The position numbers were made by a program, and so were the translations under genes. Shown here one piece after another: positions 56,725-64,000 of a DNA stretch of 64,000 bases. Below the pieces are notes generated by a model. It was not told where the DNA came from, ran no database searches, and saw only the letters and a program-made list of their open reading frames with translations. Within the stretch, counting starts at the first letter, position 1. Each line of letters begins with the position of its first letter. Origin of the DNA: Paragorgia papillata (lineage: Eukaryota; Cnidaria; Anthozoa; Scleralcyonacea; Coralliidae); contig JAWNZC010000294.1 of the NCBI GenBank assembly GCA_035771165.1, forward strand, positions 434,001 through 498,000, given 5' to 3'.

Positions 56725-56903
56725 CAGTCGAAATCAGTATAGTAAGGTTTAATATACTGCCGAAACAGAGAACGTATAGGAGTCTAACGTTTCGAGCAAA
56801 GACCGCACTTTTCTCTCTGACGAAGGGCCTTCTCTAACGCTCGAAACGTTAGACTCCTACGTCAGTCTCTGTCTTGGCGTATATCAAACCTTACTACATT
56901 TCG
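56725..56903 (+). ncRNA. Inverted-repeat element with CTGACGA hammerhead-like motif
   Basis: Arms of about 60 bp (CGAAATCAGTATAGTAAGGT...GAGTCTAACGTTTCGAGC and mirror) flank CTGACGAAGGGCCTTC...GCTCGAAACGTTAG at 56818-56852. Core words CTGACGA and GAAAC and a stem II of GGGC/GCTC fit the hammerhead order, but stem III is unclear. The right side runs into a long TA tract (56914-56957). Confidence 0.45.
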
Positions 56904-56908
56904 ATTGT

Positions 56909-56959
<51 letters not shown>

Positions 56960-56968
56960 TATATATAT

Positions 56969-57480
56969 ATAGGACAATTATACCATGAGCCCGAGTCGTA
57001 TATCAGCTTATATCCAATTGGCTATTAGTCATATACGACGAGAGCGAATGGTATAATTGTCTTATTATATAGCAAAACATTTATAAAAATAAAGAAGAAC
57101 TGTTAATTCATAACGGAAATGAATCGCTTGAAAAAAATCGAACTTCCGCCACCCATATTTCCGCCGAAAACGTGCGGAAAAACTACGCTTTATTGATTTA
57201 CGCCTTTATATGGCCTACAAGCAATACAATTTTCATTCATAGCTTTAGCTTTAGGAAATATATTTTACTGGTTTCTACATTTATAAGTATACGTATGTTT
57301 ACGACTTGTGTTATTTTGGTTTTTAAAGAAAACATTCGGTAATATAATAAATGTAAGGTTTTGTAAAGCCCGTTTCAGTAGTTTTTTCCTGTTAAATTGG
57401 TAATTTTGCTATTCTGAGTTATGAGTTATGAGTTATTTGTTGACTGTTAGTTTTTACTCAATAAAATTTTATATTATTTT
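56969..57480 (+). mobile_element. P1 MITE, diverged and shortened copy
   Basis: Starts GACAATTATACCATGAGCCC with hairpin arms up to 57062. The inside matches 50230-50930 (CATAACGGAAATGAATCGCT, ACGTATGTTTACGACTTG). A block of about 330 bp present there is missing here. A P2 element follows at once. Confidence 0.65.
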
Positions 57481-57488
57481 ATATATAT

Positions 57489-57746
57489 ATTTCTAAAATT
57501 CATTAATAATTCATGAGGAAAACACAAAGAAAAATCATGAGCGTATCGGATCTATATATGTGATATAGACTCGCTCTAAGTTTCTCGCTGGTTTTTAACG
57601 GCTGAGATAAGCTTAATTTTCAAAATTACTACGCCAATGAACGTATGAAGTGATTCTTTTTAGAAGCCATTTAAAAACCTCGGCTATCGCCTCGTGTTTT
57701 ATATCCGATAAAGGCCTCCTGCGCGGTTTATAAATATTACATATAT
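57489..57746 (-). mobile_element. MITE family P2, copy 2
   Basis: Near-identical to 52481-52758 but lacking about 30 bp of one hairpin arm (the GCAGTACGGGCTTTATC part) and with an extra TATATGTGATATAGACTCG stretch. Flanked by TA tracts. Confidence 0.8.
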
Positions 57747-57877
57747 ATATATATTTCTACCTCCAACTCTTGAATTTGATTGGCTATACAGTTGCTGATG
57801 GTGGCCAGACACTGCACTTATAAAATCGTCACTGTCACCAGTTAATCTGCGCTATGCAGACTGCATGTAAATAGACA

Positions 57878-57934
<57 letters not shown>

Positions 57935-57936
<2 letters not shown>

Positions 57937-57986
57937 GTTTAGGGTGAAACCTCTGGTAGCGAAGACTTTAAGGTAAAACTATACTT

Positions 57987-57988
<2 letters not shown>
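57935..57988 (+). ncRNA. Remnant of a PLE-type hammerhead (5' half lost)
   Basis: CGTTTAGGGTGAAACCTCTG and GTAGCGAAGACTTTAAGGTA match the 3' part of the ribozyme at 55025-55065, but the CTGATGA half is missing and a TA tract takes its place. It is inactive by sequence. Confidence 0.7.
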
Positions 57989-58015
<27 letters not shown>

Positions 58016-58020
<5 letters not shown>

Positions 58021-58301
58021 ATATTTATAAACCGCGCAGGAGGGCTTTATCGGATATAAAACACGAGGCGATAGCCGAGTGTTTTAGAGCCGATAAAGCC
58101 CGTACTGCAAGATTTTTAAATGGCTTCTAAAAAGAATCACTTCATACGTTCATTGGCGTAGTAATTTTGAAAATTAAGCTTATCTCAGCCGTTAAAACCC
58201 AGTGAGAAACTTAGAGCGAGTCTATATCACATATATAGATCCGATACGCTCATGATTTTTCTTTGTGTTTTCCTCATGAATTATTAATGAATTTTAGAAA
58301 T
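58016..58301 (+). mobile_element. MITE family P2, copy 3 (inverted)
   Basis: Complete copy in the opposite orientation to the other two: ATGTAATATTTATAAACCGC at left, TCATGAATTATTAATGAATT at right. Both termini can be aligned with the Crypton-like ends (ATGTACTATTTACA and TGAATTATTAATGAG). Together with 57489-57746 it makes an 800-bp inverted pair. Confidence 0.8.
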
Positions 58302-58389
58302 ATATATATATATATGTATGTATATTCATACAAACAAACAAAGTGTTGTTCGCGAAATGTCGAAAAGTGCTCAATACCGTAAAGATAGA

Positions 58390-58431
58390 GGCGCCGGAAG
58401 ATCGCCCAGCGTGAAACTGACAGTAGCGACC
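58390..58431 (+). ncRNA. Hammerhead-like ribozyme with a mutated core
   Basis: Same family as 50094-50135. Stems II and III are intact (TCGC-CCA-GCGT; ACTG-A-CAGT), but CTGAAGA has become CGGAAGA. An AAGTGCTCAATACC box lies 15 bp upstream. Likely inactive. Confidence 0.6.
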
Positions 58432-58473
58432 ATCAACATTTGAGGTAAGCCCACTTATAGTATATATATATTA

Positions 58474-59470
58474 CTGTCACCAACTCTTGAATTTGATTGG
58501 CTATATTGCACGAGTTTTTATCTGCTGACTGTCTGATGATAGAAACTTTTGGCGACAAACCAACGAAAAGCTTTTTAACTAAATTGACCAGTCACAAAAC
58601 GTATAGTATTTGATAAGCAACAACACTAGCGCTTAATTTGCACTACTTAACAATTAGACAACGAGCCCGAGTTTTCAATGAGCGAATAATCAACACGGCT
58701 TCGCCTCGTTGACTATATAGCTCATAGAAAACGAGGGCGAGTTGTCGGTTTTAGTATAAACTTAGCAACAAAAGTTAAATAAATTCTCGACCACAACGTA
58801 TTCTTTGAGGCTCGTTTAATACATTTTTTAACTGCCAACGATAAACGTTCAACGGTCATTTCGGACATTTCGTTGGTCCCGTACGGTAACTGATGGAAAA
58901 GTAAAGTTTTGTTGCAATAATTTAGCGTGGATTTTTATGTACAATGTTGAAACAATATATATCGACTCATTTGATTTGTAAAAATGACAAAAAGTTTGAA
59001 AAAAACACACATTCAATTTAGCATGTAGTTTACATCACGAAATCTTGTCAATCTAGGCAATCTAGGCAAACTAAGCTAATTTTGAAATGTGTTCTGCATG
59101 TTTGCAGTTATTTCGTTTTAAACGAACACAGATAAACAATTTAACGATCTTGCCATTAATAATTTCCATTCTAATCTTTTTGTAGCCGTTTTTGTTTTCT
59201 GTAGAACTTATTGCTTCGCCTAAATGTTCAATTTCGTCTGTCATTTGCCCACTCAGTTATAATTTCGGCGCCATTATTGCTTAACAGAACAACCGCTGGC
59301 TCTAATGATCACTGATCGTGATATATTACGCATTTTTTGATTGGTCAATTTCGTTAAAAGAAGGCTTTTCATTATTGGCTTCTCGCCAGAGGTTTCTATC
59401 AGCGGATAGTAACTCCTGCCATAGTCAATTAAATTCAAGGCTTTGCGATAGAAACTTGTAAATTTATACT
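58474..59470 (-). mobile_element. MITE family P3, copy 1
   Basis: Contains the hairpin CAATTAGACAACGAGCCCGA with tip GGCTTCGCCTCG near 58650-58745, and a conserved inner block with a 91-nt open frame (59154-59244, minus). The ends carry CTCTTGAATTTGATTGGCTA and TAGTCAATTAAATTCAAGGC. It is the most diverged of three copies. Confidence 0.65.
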
Positions 59471-60950
59471 AATTGCTTATAGAGAACTCGGAGCGTTCAG
59501 TGCCTTTTATGAAGAAACTATAAATGATATTTTTTTTTAAATAATAGGTTGATGTTACGCACGCACGCAGTGATTGGTATATATAACTGGACTGCGGGTG
59601 CTGCCCAAAAATGTGTCCCCATTTTCATTTTCAAAATGGCGGCATTTATGGGTCCTTCTGCTAATGGTAGCGACCACTGACATGTACTTATCACAGGAAA
59701 AAATATTATTTATGTAAATATAAAGCTATTTTGTACTTCAACTCGTTCCTGTGCGAGGGCTTCCCCAGAGGTAAATAAGCCAGAATAAAATACTAAAAAC
59801 AAATTCGGACAGGAAAGAGTTCATGCATGCACGATTGGTCATTGTTAATTTATTGTGGAACGAGAGGCCTACTGAATTATTTGTCTGACTAAATAGGAAT
59901 ATCAGTGGGACATGATCTCAAGTTTGTGTAAACAAAATATTTTGGTAGTTTTTCAATGTATATTATTTATGTTTGTTGCTGAGCGGCCCGGATGTTTTCA
60001 TGATAAGAGGCTTATTGTAGTTCTGAACTACAATAACTCCTAGACAATTACTGTTGTAGCTTTTTAGCAGCCTGAATAAAGACGTGCCGGCCGGCGTACG
60101 GTACGAACACTTGGCAATAAAATAAAGAAGACTGTCAATACACATGGTCTTGGAAATCTACAAACGTTTCGTTTTATGAAGTCAGCTCTATAAAGAATCG
60201 CTGAAGATCACGAGAAAATCGTAAAGAAACGAGGCGTAGCCGAGTTCTCCTTAGAGTGACTTTATCTATACCTTTTCCAAGTGTTGTTATTTATAACTCG
60301 ATAAAGTCTTCATATTTAATAGAAGACGAAAGCTTTCTGGCTGATGGGTTTGACAATTTGACGGTCTTCGACCGTCCCAGTTTGATATAGTTTGTCATCC
60401 GGCTTTCTTGTCTTAACGACGGGAAAATAGACGGACGAATTGAAAACTCGATCGTCGTTTACTGGATTTTATGACGAGTTTCTCGTCTGCTAATATAATT
60501 CGACTGACTGCCGAGCAAAATACAGTTTTAAAAACATGTGTCATCATTCCTGTTCTTAGGTATCGGTCAGCAACCTTCGCCATTAGCAAAAGGACCGATA
60601 AATGCCGCCATTTGAAAACGGTTTTGGGGACACTTTGGCCAACTCAAAGGTAATAGGAGCACGCAGTCCAGTTATATTATAGGTCAGTGATGGTGACGGT
60701 TGTGATGTCACAGCACGTTTCTTAGAGTCGACGGTATTGGTAGGTTTTACAGGTGAATCCGTCATCAGTTGATCATTAATGTTGCTGACAACTGTCTTGT
60801 AAATATGCTCCCACTGCTTTAAACAAATGGACACGCCGATCGCGGTAGACATAAAAGATGACAGGTCTTCGAGCCACATTGAAACGGGAAACTGACTGCT
60901 GCTTGGTTCAACTGACAACTACACACATATGTCCATGCAATACCGTTGAA
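59471..60950. other. Region with one unplaced 111-codon frame
   Basis: The minus-strand frame 60583-60918 (WLEDLSSFMSTAIGVSICLK, then TNTVDSKKRAVTSQ) is preceded by TGTGTAG, acceptor-like, and has balanced codon use, but matches nothing I know. The segment 60560-60690 is an inverted relative of 59580-59670 (ATAACTGGACTGCG, AAAATGGCGGCATTTAT), so part of it lies in a repeat. It could be an exon of the receptor gene or a transposon piece. A hairpin CGAGGCGTAGCCGAG lies near 60228. Confidence 0.3.
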
Positions 60951-61095
60951 CTGATACGGGTCGTAAAGGTGATTGATGACCCGTAAGCTCAAATTTCCCG
61001 TAAGCTCTAAAACTTTCGAATTCTTTCAACTCATTTTCATGTTTGCATCAGGCTATATAAAACGGGCGGTCATTTTCTATTTCTTAAATATATAC

Positions 61096-61413
61096 CTTCA
61101 GTAGAACATCGAACTCCAACATCATGGTAACGATGTTGACAGTCATAAACTTTTCCCCACCCGTCGTTCGGACATTGAAATATTGAAGATTCGTTTCCGA
61201 TACATTCAACATCCTTTATCCAGATCACCCCAGTTCCAGGAACAACTCCTCCACGCCGGTAAACAGCTTCGACATCAGGAAAACCAAGTTGTCTGCAAAC
61301 AACCCGAGCGTTATATACATTCCATCTTCTACTGCTACATACTGTTCCCCATAATCCATTGTATAGTACTTCAACGCGACCGTAATTTGATGAACCATTA
61401 CTGAGTCGAACAG
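61096..61413 (-). CDS. Receptor exon: SRCR domain type B1
   Basis: A 318-bp phase-1 exon (acceptor TTTTGCAG, donor GAAG|GTATAT). It encodes [40 protein letters not shown] and VIWIKDVECIGNESSIFQCP, with six cysteines (TVCSS, VVCRQ, VECIG, FQCPN, YDCQH, VRCST). It is the recent duplicate of the B2 part of the fused exon at 51798. 14 bases differ in 318, falling in 11 codons, and every one changes the amino acid. The flanking intron sequence is shared on both sides. It is followed downstream by a CATCAGG-type MITE arm that ends at the donor. Confidence 0.92.
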
Positions 61414-61506
61414 CTGCAAAACAAATGTATATATAGACATTTAATATTTCTATTTAACTAAACGTAAAATCAAGCGTGTATAATAAGGATTAGTATAAAT
61501 TTACAA

Positions 61507-62337
61507 GTTTATAATGCAAATCCTCGAACTTCATTGGCTATTGCAGGAGTTTATAATTAACAATTAAACAACGAGCCCGAGTTTTCTATGAGCGAATAGT
61601 CAACGAGGCGAAGCCGAGTTGACTTTCGCTCATAGAAAACGAGGGCGAGTTGTCTAATTGTTTTAGTATAAATTTACCAACAAAAGTTAAATAAATTCTC
61701 GACCATAACATATTCTTTGAGGCTCGTTTAATACATTTTTAACAGCCAACAACAAACGTTCAACAGCCATTTCGGACATCTGCTTGGCCCGTACAGCAAT
61801 TGATGGAAAAGAAAAGTTTTCTTGCATAATTTAGCATGGATTTTCATGTACAATATTGAAACAATATATATCCACTCATTTGTTTTGTAAAAGTGACAAA
61901 AAGTTGAAAGAAACATTCAATTTAGCATATAGTTTACATCACGAAATCTTGTCAACAGCTAGCATAATTTTGAAATGTGTTTTGTTTGCAGTTATTTCGT
62001 TTTAAACGAACACAGATAAACAATTTAAAGATCTTACCATTAATAATTTCCATTCTAACCGTTTTGTAGCCGTTTTTGTTTTCTGTAGAACGTATTGCTT
62101 CGCCTAAATGTCCAATTTCTTCTTTCATTTGCCCACTCCGTTATAATTTCGGCGCCATTGTTGCTTAACAGAACAACCGCTGGCTCTAATGATCACTGTT
62201 CGTGCCATACTACGCATTTTGTCATTGGTCAATTGTTTTAAAAGAATGACTTTCATTGGTTTATCCCAGAGGTTTATATCACCAGTTATAAACTCCTGCA
62301 ATAGCCAATGAAATTCGAGGATTTGCATTATAAACTT
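61507..62337 (-). mobile_element. MITE family P3, copy 2, with 50-bp TIRs
   Basis: AAGTTTATAATGCAAATCCT and its mirror AGGATTTGCATTATAAACTT bound an 830-bp element. The TIRs continue through CATTGGCTATTGCAGGAGTT. Next to the left TIR is the hairpin CAACGAGCCCGAGTTTTCTA with tip GAGGCGAAGCCGAG. The inner block carries the conserved 91-nt frame on minus at 62038-62128 (MKEEIGHLGEAIRSTENKNG) ending in a GTAAGATC donor. Confidence 0.8.
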
Positions 62338-63087
62338 ATAAATTTATACTAATTGGTGATATAAACCTCTGGGATAAACCAATGATAGTCTTTCTTTTAA
62401 AAAAATTGACCAATGACAAAATGCGTAGTATAGCAAGAACAGTGATCATTAGAGCCAGCGGTTGTTCTGTTAAGCAACAATGGCGCCGAAATTATAATGG
62501 AGTGGGCAAATGAAAGAAGAAATTGAACGTTTAGGCGAAGCAATACGTTCTACAGAAAACAAGAACGGCTACAAAATGGTTAGAATGGAAATTATTAATG
62601 GTAAGATCGTTAAATTGTTTATCTGTGTTCGTTTAAAACGAAATAACTGCAAACAAAATACATTTCAAAATTACGCTAGCTGTTGACAAGATTTCGTGAT
62701 GTAAACTATATGCAAAATTGAATGTTTCTTTCAACTTTTTGTCACTTTTACAAAACAAATGAGTGGATATATATTGTTTCAATATTGTACATGAAAATCC
62801 ATGCTAAATTATGCAAGAAAACTTTTCTTTTCCATCAATTACTGTACGGGCCAAGCAGATGTCCGAAATGACTGTTGAACGTTTGTTGTTGGCTGTTAAA
62901 AAATGTATTAAACGAGCCTCAAAGAATATGTTTTGGTCGAGAATTTATTTAACTTTTGTTGGTAGACATATACTAAAACAATTAGGCAACTCGCCCTCGT
63001 TTTCTATGAGCGATAGTCAACTCGGCTTCGCCTCGTTGACTATTCTCTCATAGAAAACTCGGGCTCGTTGTCTAATTGTTAATTATA
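62338..63087 (+). mobile_element. MITE family P3, copy 3, abutting copy 2 head to head
   Basis: The reverse complement of copy 2 begins within 25 bp of its end, without the outermost TIR on the left, and runs to the hairpin CAACTCGCCCTCGTTTTCTA and TAATTGTTAATTATAA at 63087. Its 91-nt frame lies at 62510-62600 (plus, MKEEIERLGEAIRSTENKNG). The pair forms a 1.5-kb palindrome within the intron between SRCR exons. Confidence 0.75.
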
Positions 63088-63292
63088 AGATAGAGAATTG
63101 AAAAATTAAAACGAGTTTTTGAGATATGCACAGAGAGAAATTTACATCTCCCACTTGTTCAGTAAATAAATAACAGGTGACTTGGACGATTTCTTATCAA
63201 TATAAATAATTAGTTTTGGTCGTCTTTTAGAACAAATTGACGAGTGACGATTAATTACTGCTTATTCATTTTATAAATTCTGTTGTACCAAC

Positions 63293-63598
63293 CTTGCCCA
63301 GAGCAACGAACTCCAGCAACTTTCCCATGGTTACAATTGTGCTTTCCCCAGCCTTTGTGTTCGCACTCAAAGATCGACGACTCCGTACCAGAACATTGGA
63401 CATTGTTCAGCCATATCTGCCCTGTTCCAGAAACAAGTGAAGATCCTTGATAAGCAGCCTCAGTGTCAATCAAACCAACTTGTCTGCAAACAACGCGAGC
63501 GTCATTTATATCCCATCCATCATCGCATACTGTTCCCCAAGTTCCATTGTGAAATACTTCTACGCGTCCAGTATTTTCTGACCCTATAATATGGACAC
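63293..63598 (-). CDS. Receptor exon: SRCR domain type A
   Basis: A 306-bp phase-1 exon (acceptor TTTTTTAAG, donor CAAG|GTTGGT). It encodes [72 protein letters not shown] and AGVRCSG, with the six cysteines of a group A-like domain. It is the most 5' exon seen. Its paralogues are the truncated A' at 52167-52265 and the diverged A'' at 25299-25604. The order A then B is the same here as in the fused exon, which shows that a two-exon block was duplicated. Confidence 0.92.
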
Positions 63599-63714
63599 CT
63601 TAAAAAACGATAAAATTTTGAAAAATAATTCATTTTGCCAATGTATTATCGTGTTGCGTATAAAATTTACATATGATTATAGCCGTAAAGTGTATTATTT
63701 GATAACATAAAAAT

Positions 63715-63915
63715 ATTTAAGAAATAGAAAATGGCCGCTCGTGTTTATATAGGCTGATGCAGACACGAGAGTGAGTTGGGAGAATTCGAAAGTTTATGTG
63801 AACGCGAGCCGTAGGCGAGGGTTTGTTTACATAAGTACTTTCGAATTCTCCCAACTCACTCGAGTGTTTGCATCAGGTTATATAAACACAGGGCATCCAT
63901 TTTCTATTTCTTTTA
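63715..63915. mobile_element. Palindromic MITE (CATCAGG family), complete copy
   Basis: AAGAAATAGAAAATGGCCGC at left and its mirror with CCATTTTCTATTTCTT at right, arms of about 75 bp (GCAGACACGAGAGTGAGTTG, GAATTCGAAAGT) around the tip GCGAGCCGTAGGCGAGG. Half copies of this element lie at 51130, 51345, 51750, 55400 and 61030. It sits 120 bp upstream of the SRCR exon at 63598. Confidence 0.8.
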
Positions 63916-64000
63916 TGAAACAAGACGCCCGCTAGGCGTTAACTCGGGCTACTGATTTCTGAAAGCTTCGCGTAGCCTGTGCGTACTCTAGCAAGACTAC

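Larger units (their letters stand above)
18114..63598 (-). other. SRCR-Ig transmembrane receptor gene (span of recognised exons)
   Basis: Eight exons in one orientation can be chained, 5' to 3': 63293-63598, 61096-61413, 51798-52265, 25299-25604, 23069-23389, 19450-19722, 18782-19033 and 18114-18499. All acceptors and donors read by eye follow GT-AG and all junctions are phase 1. The last exon ends in TAA at 18114. The predicted protein has extracellular SRCR domains, three Ig-like domains, one membrane segment and a tyrosine-bearing tail. The 26-kb gap between 25.6 and 51.8 kb is filled only with mobile elements and shows no stop, tail or signal-peptide exon that would end one gene and begin another. 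Even so, a cluster of two or more paralogues cannot be excluded without a transcript. The start and signal peptide must lie beyond position 64000. SRCR plus Ig receptors are known in sponges and cnidarians, where such families take part in self recognition and immunity. Confidence 0.65.

Noticed and set aside
60583..60918. Receptor exon between SRCR exons
   Set aside because: The frame has an acceptor-like start, but no donor in phase 1 and part of it lies in an inverted repeat, so I could not support it as an exon.

Overview
The window is a stretch of animal nuclear DNA, probably from an early-branching invertebrate such as a cnidarian or sponge. It is AT-rich. Its genes are split by GT-AG introns. 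It holds SRCR and immunoglobulin-type exons, Penelope-like retroelements (PLEs) with hammerhead ribozymes, Crypton-type tyrosine recombinases, and hAT, Harbinger and LINE elements. Nothing suggests a bacterial or viral genome. The exact phylum cannot be fixed from the sequence alone.

One host gene dominates, on the minus strand. Its recognisable exons run from 63.6 kb (5') to 18.1 kb (3'): SRCR (63.3 kb), SRCR (61.1 kb), a fused SRCR exon (51.8-52.3 kb), SRCR (25.3 kb), three Ig-like exons (23.1, 19.5 and 18.8 kb), then a transmembrane and cytoplasmic-tail exon ending in a stop at 18114. Every junction is phase 1, so any domain exon can be skipped or duplicated in frame. The predicted product is a type I receptor with extracellular SRCR and Ig domains and a tail carrying four tyrosine motifs. 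The 5' end and signal peptide lie outside the window. The SRCR exons were amplified by segmental duplication. Between two SRCR copies I count 11 changed codons, all amino-acid replacing, and a deletion in one copy fused two SRCR exons in frame.

Most of the rest is mobile DNA. From left to right: a 21-bp minisatellite (5.0-6.1 kb); a complete but decayed hAT transposon with a perfect 8-bp target duplication (6.36-11.2 kb); a 2.85-kb palindromic element bounded by TTAA (13.6-16.5 kb); hAT MITEs with 8-bp duplications inside introns of the receptor gene (20.6 and 24.4 kb); two PLE copies in opposite orientation around a Crypton-like gene (25.9-31.8 kb); a TTAA MITE (34.3 kb); a PLE fragment (34.9-35.8 kb); a full-length Crypton-like element (35.8-38.0 kb); tRNA-derived SINEs (38.1-38.5 kb); a 7.4-kb Harbinger transposon (38.5-45.9 kb) loaded with nested elements (a MITE, paired ribozymes, a ribozyme-bearing retrozyme dimer, a LINE); a second Crypton-like copy (46.2-47.6 kb); and a dense field of TA-repeat-flanked palindromes, PLE copies and hammerhead ribozymes (49.5-63.9 kb).

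The most interesting signals are (1) the rapidly evolving SRCR-Ig receptor and its in-frame exon fusion; (2) a set of at least nine hammerhead-like ribozymes, including a 277-bp tandem repeat that looks like an animal retrozyme and several inverted-repeat elements with a ribozyme in the loop; and (3) a Crypton-like family with terminal hairpins and (TA)n targets that appears to have spawned several non-autonomous families.
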